64,000 bases of DNA from Bacillus sp. OV166 (GCF_900177675.1 NZ_FXWM01000001.1:6209001-6273000); one strand, 5' to 3'. Positions 44,164-53,024 are shown, counted from the first letter of the stretch. Program-made: numbers and translations. Notes: generated by a model from the sequence alone, not told the origin.

Positions 44164-45081
44164 ATGAATTACTTCATTATAGACGATGATCCAGCTATTA
44201 GAGCGATGCTGACAGACATGATTGAGGATGAGGATTTAGGAAAAGTGGTGGGTGAAGCTGAAGACGGATCATTGGTGGACAATGGATTGCTTGCGCTCAA
44301 AAAAGTAGAAGTGGTGCTCATTGATTTACTGATGCCAAAAAGGGATGGCATTGAAACAATTCGTGTTCTTTCTTCTGAATTCCAGGGGAAATTCGTGATG
44401 ATTTCGCAAGTGGAGGCAAAGGAGCTCATAGGGGAAGCATATAGTTTAGGAGCAGAATACTATATCACAAAACCGATAAACCGCCTTGAAATCGCAGGAG
44501 TGTTAAAAAAGGTAAACGAAAAGGTGATTCTGGAAAAATCAATTCGAGGCATACAAGAATCGTTAACATTATTTACAGTTCATCAGTCGCCTCCATCCAG
44601 CTCTTCTCATACAAAAAATATAATCGAAGCAGGCGGTTCATTGATTTCGGATTTAGGGATAATCGGAGAAAGCGGCAGTGAAGACTTGATGAAAATTTTA
44701 GAATTCCTGCAGGATCAAAAACAAAAGTTCGGATCCCTCTACATCTTTCCGCCTCTAAAAGAAATATTTTATGAAAATGCCAAAAAAAAGCTTGGAGAAC
44801 AGGCTGCCGAGGCGGAAATACAAAAAGAAATGAAAGCCTCCGAACAACGGGTTCGCAGAGCTATTCACCAGGTGCTCATCCATATTGCCTCATTAGGATT
44901 AACAGATTACACGAATCCAAAATTTGAAGCGTATTCATCCACGTTTTTCGATTTCTCGGAAGTCCGAAAGAAAATGTTGGAGCTTGAAGATAAAAGTGAA
45001 AGAAGCACCAATCAAAGCCGAATCAACATGAAAAAATTCATTCAATCGCTCTATATCGAAGCACAGCAGTTGGTGGATTAG
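44164..45081 (+). CDS. glnL: GlnL-like response regulator (receiver plus YcbB domain)
   Basis: A 305-residue protein. The receiver domain has D7/D8 (IIDDDPAI), the phospho-acceptor D54 (VVLIDLLMP) and the Lys in YYITKPIN. After a linker, a C-terminal domain (about 155-300) with the YcbB-type DNA-binding region (EMKASEQRVRRAIHQVLIHI, ASLGLTDYTNPKFEAYSSTF) matches GlnL rather than the usual OmpR or NarL output domains. In B. subtilis it activates glutaminase and glutamine uptake genes. Here its divergent neighbour is gltT, the likely target. AAAGGA precedes the ATG, and it is the second gene of the operon. Confidence 0.88.
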   Translation: MNYFIIDDDPAIRAMLTDMIEDEDLGKVVGEAEDGSLVDNGLLALKKVEVVLIDLLMPKRDGIETIRVLSSEFQGKFVMISQVEAKELIGEAYSLGAEYYITKPINRLEIAGVLKKVNEKVILEKSIRGIQESLTLFTVHQSPPSSSSHTKNIIEAGGSLISDLGIIGESGSEDLMKILEFLQDQKQKFGSLYIFPPLKEIFYENAKKKLGEQAAEAEIQKEMKASEQRVRRAIHQVLIHIASLGLTDYTNPKFEAYSSTFFDFSEVRKKMLELEDKSERSTNQSRINMKKFIQSLYIEAQQLVD

Positions 45082-45294
45082 CCAATAAATTGTTTCTTGC
45101 AAATCGCAGAGATTGTAAAAATATTACAGTACTGTTGTAACAAGGTGTGCGGGTTGAGGCACTAGCCCGTTTCTTCAATCTCACCGCATAATATGAGATT
45201 CAGTAAGGAATCTATACTTCTATTTGTATTCTACGAATTATTTGCACCTGGTAATTTCACCAAAAAATTTCATTTTATCCTTCTTTTTAATTGA

Positions 45295-45400
45295 GGAGGG
45301 TTCAGCCCACCCAAAAAAAGCGAATTAGAACCCACATTTACATGTGTCTAATCCGCTTTTTTTCAGGACCTGACAGCCCTCGTTTTCAACCTTATTTCTA
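45295..45400. repeat. Terminator-bearing direct repeat flanking the malate/glutamate block (right)
   Basis: About 90% identical by eye to 39151-39256, including the hairpin AAAGCGAATTAGAACCCACA/TGTGTCTAATCCGCTTT and the CCTCGTTTTCAACCTTATTT tail. It lies directly after the ABC permease stop on the minus strand and can terminate that operon. Confidence 0.88.
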
Positions 45401-45401
45401 A

Positions 45402-46118
45402 TTACACTCTGTTTATCTCTTCTGCCGGCTTTTTAAAAGGATTAAATATTGAATTTGACTTCTGCTTCCTTCCTGGCTCTGTTACATTCATTCTTGCTTC
45501 TAGTTTGCCGGAGAGGAAAGAGAAGATTAACACAAGAACAAAATAATACAATCCTACAATCACATACGAATTCAATTGTTGAAAGCTGGATGCCGCGACG
45601 CTAAGGCCCGCCCCCCACAAATCCGCCATGCCCACGTAGGCAACAAGAGAAGAATCCTTTAAACAAATGATGAACTGGTTACTGAGTGAAGGGATGGCTG
45701 ATTTAAACGCTTGGGGCAGAATGATTCTTCTCATTGCCAACGGATAGGACATTCCAAGTGATCTTGCAGCTTCCATTTGCCCGCGGTCAACAGATTGAAT
45801 GGCCCCGCGAAAGATCTCGGCAATATAAGCCCCGCAATGAATAGCCAAGCCAATCGCTCCGGCCCAGAACTGCGACAGAGTCACAATCGATGTGATGCCA
45901 AAATAAAGAACCGCAATCTGAACAATAAGCGGAGTTCCACGGATCACGGTGATATAGACATGTGCAATAAAGTTCAAAAATTTGTTATTAGAGAGACGAA
46001 AAAAGGCAAAGATTAAGCCAATAAGACAGCCAATCAGAAGAGAGATAATGGTAACCTTAAGCGTAAGCAACGTTGCTTCAAAAAAAAGCTTATAATTGGA
46101 AAGAAGAATTTCTAGCAA
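45402..46118 (-). CDS. Polar amino acid ABC importer, permease
   Basis: A 238-residue HisM/HisQ-type membrane subunit with five predicted helices. The conserved coupling loop is present (YIAEIFRGAIQSVDRGQMEAARSLGMSYPLAMRRIILPQAFK), plus VIRGTPLIVQIAVLYFG near the N-terminus. It pairs with the ATPase and binding protein encoded upstream. TTG start with GGGGTGA about 8 nt upstream. It is the last gene of a three-gene operon (ATPase, binding protein, permease). A single permease gene implies a homodimer. Cystine, glutamine or arginine systems all look like this. Confidence 0.92.
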   Translation of the reverse strand: MLEILLSNYKLFFEATLLTLKVTIISLLIGCLIGLIFAFFRLSNNKFLNFIAHVYITVIRGTPLIVQIAVLYFGITSIVTLSQFWAGAIGLAIHCGAYIAEIFRGAIQSVDRGQMEAARSLGMSYPLAMRRIILPQAFKSAIPSLSNQFIICLKDSSLVAYVGMADLWGAGLSVAASSFQQLNSYVIVGLYYFVLVLIFSFLSGKLEARMNVTEPGRKQKSNSIFNPFKKPAEEINRV

Positions 46119-46178
46119 ATGGATTCACCCCACATATGATCTGTTATCAGGTGCCCCTCGAGGGCACCCTTTTTCACC

Positions 46179-46970
46179 CTAGTTGTTTGTTCCTAAAATG
46201 TTGCGGCCAAAATATTTATCAGAAATCTTGTCATAGGTGCCGTCTTTTATGATTTCATCCATAGCCTTGTTCAGCTTGTCCATTAATTCCTTATCCTCTT
46301 TCCTGACGGCAATCGCTTGATCATCATGTGTCATAGGCTTTCCAACATCCTTGATTTTAACGGTGCCTGCCTTGATAATCGGCAGTCCCACCATTCGATC
46401 GGTTATCGCAGCGTCAATTCTCTTGGAAGGAAGATCCATAAGAGCCACTAAATCTGTATCATATTCAACAATGTTTTCTTTTGATGTGTATTTTAACGCC
46501 AGATCCTTATAAGGCGTTCCCTTGGCCACCCCGATACGCTTCCCTTTCAAATCATCCGGCGATTTGATATCCGTATTATTTTCCGATACGAAAACCTGTG
46601 AGCCTGATCTGTAGTAAGGATTTGAAAAGTCAACCACCTTTTTTCGCTCATCCGTAATCGTCATGCTGCCCAGGATGGCATCGTATTTTTTGGCTTGTAG
46701 GCCTTGGATGATCGTTTCCCAAGGATTCGTTACCGGAACGGCCTTCATTCCCATTTTTTTAGCAAGTGCCTTGCCGATCTCAACATCAAATCCCTTCAGT
46801 TCGTTGCTTTCTTTATAATTAAACGGTTTGAACAGCCCACTCATGGCATAGTGAAACTCTTTTTTCTCTGCAGAAGTCGACTGAGAAACTTGTTCTTTCG
46901 CTCCACACCCTGACATGATCAAAACTCCAGCCATACAGGCTGCTACAAGACTGATAATTGACTTTTTCAT
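46179..46970 (-). CDS. Polar amino acid ABC importer, substrate-binding lipoprotein
   Basis: A 263-residue family 3 solute-binding protein. A lipoprotein signal with lipobox LIMSGCGA (Cys about 22) anchors it to the membrane. The mature part shows LKGFDVEIGKALAKKMGMK, PVTNPWETIIQGLQAKKYDAIL, MTITDERKKVVDFSNPYY (the diagnostic SBP_bac_3 motif) and GKRIGVAKGTPY. The conserved residues that hold the amino-group of the ligand (Asp in DAAITD) are present. The exact amino acid is not predictable. GGGGGAAG precedes the ATG. Confidence 0.92.
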   Translation of the reverse strand: MKKSIISLVAACMAGVLIMSGCGAKEQVSQSTSAEKKEFHYAMSGLFKPFNYKESNELKGFDVEIGKALAKKMGMKAVPVTNPWETIIQGLQAKKYDAILGSMTITDERKKVVDFSNPYYRSGSQVFVSENNTDIKSPDDLKGKRIGVAKGTPYKDLALKYTSKENIVEYDTDLVALMDLPSKRIDAAITDRMVGLPIIKAGTVKIKDVGKPMTHDDQAIAVRKEDKELMDKLNKAMDEIIKDGTYDKISDKYFGRNILGTNN

Positions 46971-46993
46971 TATTTCTTCCCCCTTATCATTGG

Positions 46994-47716
46994 CTATAGA
47001 ATACTGTTAAGAAATTGCTTTGCTTTTTCATGCTGCGGATTTTCAAAAAACGTCTTAGGTGCCCCCTGTTCAAGAATCTGTCCATCTCCCATAAAGACAA
47101 CACGATCTGCCACTTCCCGGGCAAATCCCATCTCGTGGGTAACTATTACCATAGTCATCCCTTCATTGGCCAGTTCTTTCATGACCTGCAAAACTTCCCC
47201 TACCAATTCTGGATCAAGCGCAGAGGTTGGCTCATCAAAAAGCATCACATTGGGTTTCATGGCAAGCGCACGAGCGATGGCAAGCCGCTGCTTCTGTCCC
47301 CCGGACAATAAATTCGGATATGTATTGGCCTTATCGCCTAATCCCACCTTCTCCAGAAGACTATAGGCCGCTTTCTTCGCATCCTCCTTACTTTCTCTTT
47401 TTACATGCATCGGGGCTTCGATGATATTCTCCAGCACTGTTTTATGTGGAAAGAGATTGAAATGTTGAAAGACCATCCCAACTTCTGCACGTACGCGATT
47501 TAAATCCGTTTTCCCCGGATCGATCTGTTCGTTGTTTATCCATACCTCTCCTTTATCATAAACTTCAAGGAAGTTAATGCAGCGCAGCAATGTACTCTTT
47601 CCTGAACCGCTGGCTCCCACCAATACCACCACTTCCTTCGGCTGAACCGACAAATCGATTCCCTTCAGCACCTCCAATGAATCAAATGACTTGTATAATT
47701 GCTTTATCTGAATCAA
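46994..47716 (-). CDS. Polar amino acid ABC importer, ATP-binding protein
   Basis: A 240-residue ATPase (GlnQ/TcyC type): Walker A GASGSGKSTLLR, Q-loop region VFQHFNLFPHKTVLENI, signature LSGGQKQRLAIARAL, Walker B VMLFDEPTSALDPEL, His switch VTHEM, closing MGDGQILEQGAP. The frame opens at 47770, but GGGGGGG lies 3-6 nt before TTG codons at 47716/47713, which are the likely starts, giving the family's usual length. It is first in the operon, with the binding-protein gene 23 nt downstream. Confidence 0.94.
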   Translation of the reverse strand: MIQIKQLYKSFDSLEVLKGIDLSVQPKEVVVLVGASGSGKSTLLRCINFLEVYDKGEVWINNEQIDPGKTDLNRVRAEVGMVFQHFNLFPHKTVLENIIEAPMHVKRESKEDAKKAAYSLLEKVGLGDKANTYPNLLSGGQKQRLAIARALAMKPNVMLFDEPTSALDPELVGEVLQVMKELANEGMTMVIVTHEMGFAREVADRVVFMGDGQILEQGAPKTFFENPQHEKAKQFLNSIL

Positions 47717-47770
47717 CAAGACCCCCCCTTTTCTATAATTAAAAACGGATTCAAACTGATGAAACAGCAT

Positions 47771-48479
47771 AAATGATAGAATATCACTCTATTATAATAA
47801 TAAATTTTGAAAATTTCAAATTGTATATAAATTGCAAGCGGATACAAAAATGTTTATTATTAAATGTTTGTTATTTTCTGGTGTTCTCTTTTTCAATTCT
47901 CCCTTCTACTAAAATAATATTCTGATAATTATAATTATCCATAAAATAGATGAATAAATCAATTATTTCCAATTCATTTTTAGGAGGGTTCTTTGGAGAC
48001 GGTCATATACAGTAACAATAGAACAAACAGCGCTTGGATTCTAGTAATCCAAGCGCATAATCCATTACTCTATTTATTGCCACAAGCTCCGCGAATAAAA
48101 TTTTTTTGTTTCGCTGCAAGGAATTCCAGCTCTCCAGATGATGGTCTTTCTAAGTGTTGGACCTAATAGCGCTAAAGGTCTTAGATATTTCACAAACAAT
48201 ATTAAGATTGAATGGTTCTATGATGACCATTGGACCATACACGATAGTAGTTCAGTTATTAACTCTTCTCTTTACACTTTTTTAGGTTTCTAAAACATCT
48301 GTTTATTCCATGATTCATATAGACTAGCACTAGCCATCGTCTTTAACGAGGCCTTAAAATAGGCTTCGCTTTTTGTATTTGGATTCACTTGAAAACAAGT
48401 TAAATCACACACAACAGGGACGGTTCTCATGGTCCAAATGAGATTAGTTCTGTCCACAAGTTCGGGGCGTGACAGGCAT
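47771..48479. other. Long intergenic stretch
   Basis: Holds the inverted repeat GCGCTTGGATT...AATCCAAGCGC (48030-48057, no T tract), a weak terminator GAGGCCT...AGGCTTCGCTTTTT (about 48347-48376), the REP-like ACAGGGACGGTTCTCATG (48413-48430) and a GTGACAGGCAT repeat (48468-48478). A 51-codon frame at 48138-48293 has no ribosome site. Confidence 0.55.
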
Positions 48480-48990
48480 GGAGATTTAGTTTCTTACTAT
48501 TAAGCTATTGCTTCTAAATTCGCTCATTAAATGGTTAAATTCGCTCATTAAAGCCCAAAATCCGCCCATAAAACTCGAAGATTCGCTCATAAAACTCAAA
48601 AATTCGCCCATTAAAGGGTCAAATCGTTTAATAAATCATAAATGCGCAACTATTGAAGTGTAATTTTACACCAAAATTCATTTAAACTAGCCCTCCATGA
48701 GTAATCCTCTCAAACTTCAGATTAATATAACTCAATAATGGGTTCTTACTTTGCAGCTTCGAAGATTCATTGGCCGATAAAATGCTAGTTTCGCTGATAA
48801 AAGTGGGATTTCCGCTGATAAAATGGTCCAGTTCGCTGATATCCTTCAATAATTCGCTGATAAGCTGCTCATTGAACTAATTCCCCCCCTCCGGGCTCCC
48901 TCCTCCGCCTAAAAGTTAGCTTTATTTATGCAAATTTGGCTTTTATTTGCGGATTCACTGCTTTTATTTGCGGATCGTCCACGAAATCTC
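48480..48990. repeat. 21-bp-period repeat arrays, copy C
   Basis: Type I: TTCGC (or TCCGC) at 48519, 48540, 48561, 48582 and 48603 (exactly 21 bp apart). Type III: CTGAT or CCGAT at 48774, 48794, 48815, 48836 and 48857 (20, 21, 21, 21). Type IV: TTTGC at 48946 and 48967, plus a degenerate unit at about 48927. Type II is absent here: the flanking AGTAATCCTCTCAAACTTCAGAT runs directly into the sequence that follows type II in copy B. Block order and flanks otherwise match copy B. Confidence 0.85.
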
Positions 48991-49007
48991 GAAAACTCTA
49001 TTAAATT

Positions 49008-49040
49008 GCCCTGAGAGACGCTATCCTCCAGGGCTTTTTT
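49008..49040 (+). terminator. Terminator upstream of cassette 3
   Basis: GCCCTG...CAGGGC then T6, identical in layout to 16451-16483. Confidence 0.78.
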
Positions 49041-49124
49041 CAATTTATTTAAAATTCTCTTCTCCCTCCCCTGTCCTTTTTGCCGACTTTTTTCTATATA
49101 TAAGGTGAAAGGTGGTGAGAGACA

Positions 49125-49343
49125 ATGGCACTAGCGTTATTAGAAGTAACGAAGCTTCGTATCGTATTTGAAGCGGGCATGGATGACGAGGGAAATCCCA
49201 TCCTCAAATCGAAAACGTTTAGCAATGTCACCAAGGCAGCTACTGCAGATCAATTATCGCAAGCGGCACTAGCAGTTGCAGTTCTATGCAATGACACGCT
49301 AAACAAAGTGGAGCGGAATGATAGCATCGCAATTGTAGGTTAA
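49125..49343 (+). CDS. DUF1659 family small protein (cassette 3)
   Basis: 72 residues, identical to the 16567 product except Ser for Ile near the C-terminus (RNDSIAIVG). It has the same GGTGGTGAGAG ribosome site. DNA differences are few and mostly silent (for example CGT/CGC, GTA/GTG), so protein sequence is under constraint or the copies were recently homogenised. In cassette 1 the gap to DUF2922 contains a short internal duplication (GGTTAATAGTCTA twice) that is absent here. Confidence 0.9.
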   Translation: MALALLEVTKLRIVFEAGMDDEGNPILKSKTFSNVTKAATADQLSQAALAVAVLCNDTLNKVERNDSIAIVG

Positions 49344-49381
49344 TAGTCTAGTAAAAAACGAAGTGATGGGAGGTGAAAGAA

Positions 49382-49600
49382 ATGGCAAAAACATTGGAAT
49401 TGCAATTTACCACGGAGTTTGGAAAGACGGCGAGCCTTTCCGTTGATAACCCCAAAGAGCCAATCGATGAAGAAGTCGTCAAATTATCGATGGCGCAGAT
49501 TATTGCATCTGAAGTTTTCACAACTAGCAGTGGGAAGTTTATAGCTGCAAAAGGAGCAAGAGTGATTGACCGCAATGTGACGGATTACGTGATTGCTTAA
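49382..49600 (+). CDS. DUF2922 family small protein (cassette 3)
   Basis: 72 residues starting MAKTLELQFTTEFGKTASLS, with Thr for Ala at position 10 and VIA for TLA at the C-terminus compared with 16869. GGGAGGTGA lies before the ATG at 49382 and overlaps the alternative GTG at 49373. Silent changes (GCGAGCCTT for GCAAGTCTT, CCAATCGAT for CCGATTGAC) indicate purifying selection since duplication, so this copy is probably functional. Confidence 0.9.
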   Translation: MAKTLELQFTTEFGKTASLSVDNPKEPIDEEVVKLSMAQIIASEVFTTSSGKFIAAKGARVIDRNVTDYVIA

Positions 49601-49608
49601 TAAGGAAA

Positions 49609-49643
49609 AGAGGCCGGATTCATGATGAACCAGCCTCTTTTTA
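49609..49643 (+). terminator. Intracassette terminator/attenuator, cassette 3
   Basis: AGAGGCCGG...CCAGCCTCTTTTT, equivalent to 17096-17130. Confidence 0.68.
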
Positions 49644-49668
49644 TCAATAATGGAAGGAGAGGAGAAAA

Positions 49669-49812
49669 GTGGGGCAGTTGATTCCAATCATCAGCCAAGT
49701 GGGATTCCCCATCGTTGTGACGCTCTATTTGCTTTACCGGATTGAAGCAAAGCTTGATTTGGTCGTCCAATCGATACAGACACTTCCTGAGCGGATGAGG
49801 GAGCGTACCTAA
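49669..49812 (+). CDS. YvrJ family small membrane protein (cassette 3)
   Basis: 47 residues from GTG at 49669 after GGAGAGGAG. Same helix (IISQVGFPIVVTLYLLYRIE) and tail (TLPERMRERT) as the other two copies, with Gly for Asp/Glu at position 2. The membrane helix is invariant in all three copies at the protein level. It is followed by the cassette terminator at 49818-49870 and a GTGACAG repeat. Confidence 0.87.
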   Translation: MGQLIPIISQVGFPIVVTLYLLYRIEAKLDLVVQSIQTLPERMRERT

Positions 49813-49817
49813 AAAAG

Positions 49818-49870
49818 AGAAACCACCTAGCCTCTACTATTAAGTAGATCCAAGGTGGTTTTTTGTTTTT
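49818..49870 (+). terminator. Terminator of cassette 3
   Basis: GAAACCACC...GGTGGTTTT then TTGTTTTT, the same element as after cassettes 1 and 2. Confidence 0.86.
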
Positions 49871-49893
49871 AATCTTTCACTTTCCACAATCTA

Positions 49894-49930
49894 AAAGCCT
49901 ATCAATCTTAGACAAATTTCGGGGCGTGAC
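49894..49930. repeat. GTGACAGGCAC-family dispersed repeat
   Basis: CTATCAATCTTAGACAAATT then TCGGGGCGTGACAG; here the GGCAC end is changed. Confidence 0.68.
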
Positions 49931-50092
49931 AGTGGAATCTTACTTGCAATTGTCTTCAAGTTTTTGCATCAGAACCCAAAGAACTAACTGGTATTAAAAC
50001 AATCATTTTTTTAATTTTCATTTTTTTGTGAGTTTTTGTAGTTTTTAGTAGTTCTTATTATAAATTAAAATTATCCTTTTTTAGAACAAATA

Positions 50093-50106
50093 TGAAAGCG
50101 CTTAAT
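50093..50106. promoter_or_regulatory. Candidate cre site upstream of the asparaginase gene
   Basis: TGAAAGCGCTTAAT, 13 of 14 matches to the cre consensus, about 95 bp before the start. CcpA control is inferred. Confidence 0.45.
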
Positions 50107-50199
50107 GAGATTTATCCCGAATTAACGGGCAGTAAGATCCCACTGATGGAAGTTTCACTTTAATTTTTGCCAATCACACGTTATATGGAGGAATTTCTA

Positions 50200-51351
50200 A
50201 TGAAGAAACTAACTACAAAGAAAAAAGTTGCTCTCACCACACTAGCATTAATGTCAACCGGGATTATCACCATCTCTTCAAGTTACACTGGTGCATCGCA
50301 TCCTGTTGAAGCTAAACAGATTACAACATCTAATACAACCAATCCTGTTGAGAAAAAATTACCTAACATTAAAATTCTGGCAACGGGTGGCACCATCGCA
50401 GGAACTGGTTCTACTTCTACCCAAACAACCGGCTATCAGGCTGGCGTCCTAACCCCAAATCAACTAATAGAAGCAATTCCTACGATAAAAGATATTGCTA
50501 ACCTTTCCACTGAGCAGGTATCACGCATTGATTCTGGTACGTCTAACACTAATGCCATAATGGTCAAACTGGCGAAGGAAGTCCAAAAGGAATTGGATGA
50601 TCCAAAGTGTGACGGTGTTGTCATCACCCACGGTACCGACACAATGGAGGAAACGGCTTACTTTCTCAACCTGACTGTTCATTCTGACAAACCGATCGTC
50701 GTGGTTGGTTCAATGCGCCCCTCTACGTCAATCTCTGCTGACGGTCCGTTGAACCTGTACAACGCTGTAGCACTTGCTGGTTCCAAAGAAGCTCGCGGCA
50801 AGGGCGTCCTGATCACCCTGAATGACAAGATTGGAAGTGCTCGCGACACATTTAAAACTAATACCACCGACGTTGATGCTTTCAATAATCCGGAGCTCGG
50901 CTCCCTCGGCATTATACAAGGCGGTAATCCCTATTTCTATAACCTGCCAATTAAAAAGCACACCACTGAGTCCGAGTTTGACATTCGCAAGATCACTGAA
51001 GACAATCTACATCGTGTTGATATTGTTTATTCACATGCCAATGATGACCGTGTAATAGTTGACGCTACGGTTGCTGCCGGTGCGAAGGGAATTATCCACG
51101 CTGGTACTGGTAACGGTTCTATCCATGAAAAAACGCTTCCGGGTCTGCAGGATGCTGTGAAGAATGGTGTTGTCGTTGTTCGTGACACCCGTGTACCAGT
51201 AGGCATGGTTACTCACGAACAAATTGACGTAGACAACCACTTCGTCAATTCTGGCAACATTAACCCTCAAAAAGCTCGTATTCTGTTGATGTTGGCACTC
51301 ACCAAAACCGAAGACTCTAAGAAGATCCAAGAGTATTTCAACGAATACTAA
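50200..51351 (+). CDS. ansZ: Secreted type II L-asparaginase
   Basis: A 383-residue hydrolase of asparagine to aspartate and ammonia. Catalytic motifs: ILATGGTIAGTG (first Thr), VITHGTDTMEETAYFLNLTV (second Thr and Asp), VVGSMRPSTSISADGPLNLYN. The C-terminus (NPQKARILLMLALTKTEDSK) is close to B. subtilis AnsZ. Unlike AnsZ, which has a lipobox, this one has a plain signal peptide (KKVALTTLALMSTGIITISS, likely cut near VEA-K) and no Cys, so it should be released or wall-held. GGAGG lies before the ATG at 50200. From about 50600 the coding sequence is visibly richer in G+C than its first 400 bp. A terminator follows. Confidence 0.92.
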   Translation: MKKLTTKKKVALTTLALMSTGIITISSSYTGASHPVEAKQITTSNTTNPVEKKLPNIKILATGGTIAGTGSTSTQTTGYQAGVLTPNQLIEAIPTIKDIANLSTEQVSRIDSGTSNTNAIMVKLAKEVQKELDDPKCDGVVITHGTDTMEETAYFLNLTVHSDKPIVVVGSMRPSTSISADGPLNLYNAVALAGSKEARGKGVLITLNDKIGSARDTFKTNTTDVDAFNNPELGSLGIIQGGNPYFYNLPIKKHTTESEFDIRKITEDNLHRVDIVYSHANDDRVIVDATVAAGAKGIIHAGTGNGSIHEKTLPGLQDAVKNGVVVVRDTRVPVGMVTHEQIDVDNHFVNSGNINPQKARILLMLALTKTEDSKKIQEYFNEY

Positions 51352-51416
51352 GGCAGGAGGGAAATTGATACGATACAAATTCAATTGAATAATCAAGTTG
51401 TAGAACTCTACACAAC

Positions 51417-51464
51417 AAAAGGAGAAGAGAAATTGTCTGAGGATGATTTCTCTTCTCCTTTTTT
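51417..51464 (+). terminator. Asparaginase terminator
   Basis: AAAAGGAGAAGAGAAAT pairs with ATTTCTCTTCTCCTTTT around 12 nt, followed by TTG and more T. Confidence 0.93.
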
Positions 51465-51570
51465 GTTTGCTTTGTTATTTAAAATGTTTAATTATTTTTA
51501 TTATTATTAATTGTTAGTTTTTTATCTTTAGCAATTTCCGAAAAAACTAGGGTGTGACAGGTATGCTAAT

Positions 51571-52875
51571 TTAAGAAGCGACTTTTCCCAATTGATCTAT
51601 TGGTTCTTTTACACGTTCAACTTTGCCAACTAGGAAGATGTAAGACAATGCTCCCGTTAGGGTTACACACGCAATGAAGGTTAGTGCAGGGGCAAAGTTA
51701 CCGCCTTTTACCAAGAATCCAATAACAATTGGAATAATGATAGAGGCCGTACCACCGATGAAGTTAAATACCCCTCCAGCAATTCCAATTAATCGTTTTG
51801 GAGCTAGAAGTGAAACGAAAACCCAAGTGATGGATGCGAAACCGTTACCAAAAAAGGCAATAGACATAAACATCACGATTAATCCAGGACTATCAACATA
51901 ATTCGCACCGATAATTGAGGTTGACAATAATAAACCAGTGATAATTGGTGCTTTTCTTGCTTTATCTTTCGAAACACCCTTTTTCACAAGGAAATCAGAA
52001 AGAAAACCGGCTGATAAAACACCCACGAAAGCAGCGAGAAACGGCAATGACGATAAAAATCCTGTTTTAATAAAACTTAATCCTCTATATTCCACTAGAT
52101 AGGTAGGGAACCATGTCAAAAAGAACCAAAGTGTGGAGCTCACTGCAAATTGTCCAATAAAAATGCCCCACAATTTTCTACTACTCAAAATTATACGGAA
52201 ATCCTTTGCTCCAATTTTAACCTTTTCTCCCTTTTCTGACGCTTCAATAAATCCGTCTCCTTCGCGGATATAGTCAAGTTCCGCTTGATTGACCTTGTTA
52301 CTTTTATTTGGATCGCGATAGAAAATATACCAAAGAACTGACCAAGCAAGACCAACGATACCGGCAATGATGAACAATCCCCGCCAGCCAAAGGATTGCT
52401 GTAGGAAGATAAGGGTTGGTGTTAAAAAGGCTAGTCCAATAAATTGACCAGAAGTGTAAATGGAAATCGCTCTAGCTCGTTCATTTTCTGGAAACCAGCT
52501 AGCCGCTACCTTACTGTTTGTTGGAAAAGCAGGGGCTTCAAAGACACCCAAACCTACACGTAATAAAAACATTCCAGAGAAACCGCTTGCAAACCCTTGC
52601 AATAAAGTCATAATAGAAAATCCTGCAATACCAATAGCGTGAGTGTTTCGGTTTCCTAACTTATCTAAAACCCAGCCGCCAGGAATTTGCAGGGCACAAT
52701 AGGTCCAGCCAAAAGCAGAGAAAATTAAGCCCATTGTGACGGAGTCTATTCCTAATTCCTTTGTTATAAAAGGAGCGGCTATGGAAATATTGCTACGGTC
52801 CATATAGTTTACAATAACCGTTATGAACAACATAAATACAACACCATAACGAACCTTCGTCGCTTTATTATTCAT
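51571..52875 (-). CDS. MFS transporter, ACS family, probable galactonate carrier
   Basis: A 434-residue carrier with 12 predicted helices. Hallmarks: IVNYMDRSNISIAAPFITKELG in helix 1, GWTYCALQIPGGWVLDKLGNR, GVFEAPAFPTNSKVAASWFPENERARA. These are the ACS-family features of GudP/DgoT-type galactonate, glucarate and galactarate symporters. It is last of the operon with IclR, kinase, aldolase and dgoD, so D-galactonate uptake is the natural inference. The frame opens at 53001, but AAGGGG lies 9 nt before the ATG at 52875. Confidence 0.9.
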   Translation of the reverse strand: MNNKATKVRYGVVFMLFITVIVNYMDRSNISIAAPFITKELGIDSVTMGLIFSAFGWTYCALQIPGGWVLDKLGNRNTHAIGIAGFSIMTLLQGFASGFSGMFLLRVGLGVFEAPAFPTNSKVAASWFPENERARAISIYTSGQFIGLAFLTPTLIFLQQSFGWRGLFIIAGIVGLAWSVLWYIFYRDPNKSNKVNQAELDYIREGDGFIEASEKGEKVKIGAKDFRIILSSRKLWGIFIGQFAVSSTLWFFLTWFPTYLVEYRGLSFIKTGFLSSLPFLAAFVGVLSAGFLSDFLVKKGVSKDKARKAPIITGLLLSTSIIGANYVDSPGLIVMFMSIAFFGNGFASITWVFVSLLAPKRLIGIAGGVFNFIGGTASIIIPIVIGFLVKGGNFAPALTFIACVTLTGALSYIFLVGKVERVKEPIDQLGKVAS

Positions 52876-53024
52876 TTTTCTCATCCCCTTGTAGGTAATT
52901 TTTTTCATCCTCTTAACGTTCAATCCATACATCTTTCGACATGCGCTTAGAGGACTTACCTTTGCCGCATTACCCCTGTGTTCAAAGGTAAGCCCAAGCA
53001 CATTTTCACCCTTTCAAAAAAGGA

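Noticed and set aside
48029..48057. GCGCTTGGATT inverted repeat as terminator
   Set aside because: Perfect stem, but no T tract on either strand and no gene ends nearby; left as an unexplained inverted repeat.
48138..48293. 51-codon frame (SVGPNSAKGLRYFTNNIKIE text)
   Set aside because: Looks somewhat protein-like, but no ribosome site is at a usable distance and a stop closes the frame shortly upstream; it could be a gene relic, not supported enough to list.
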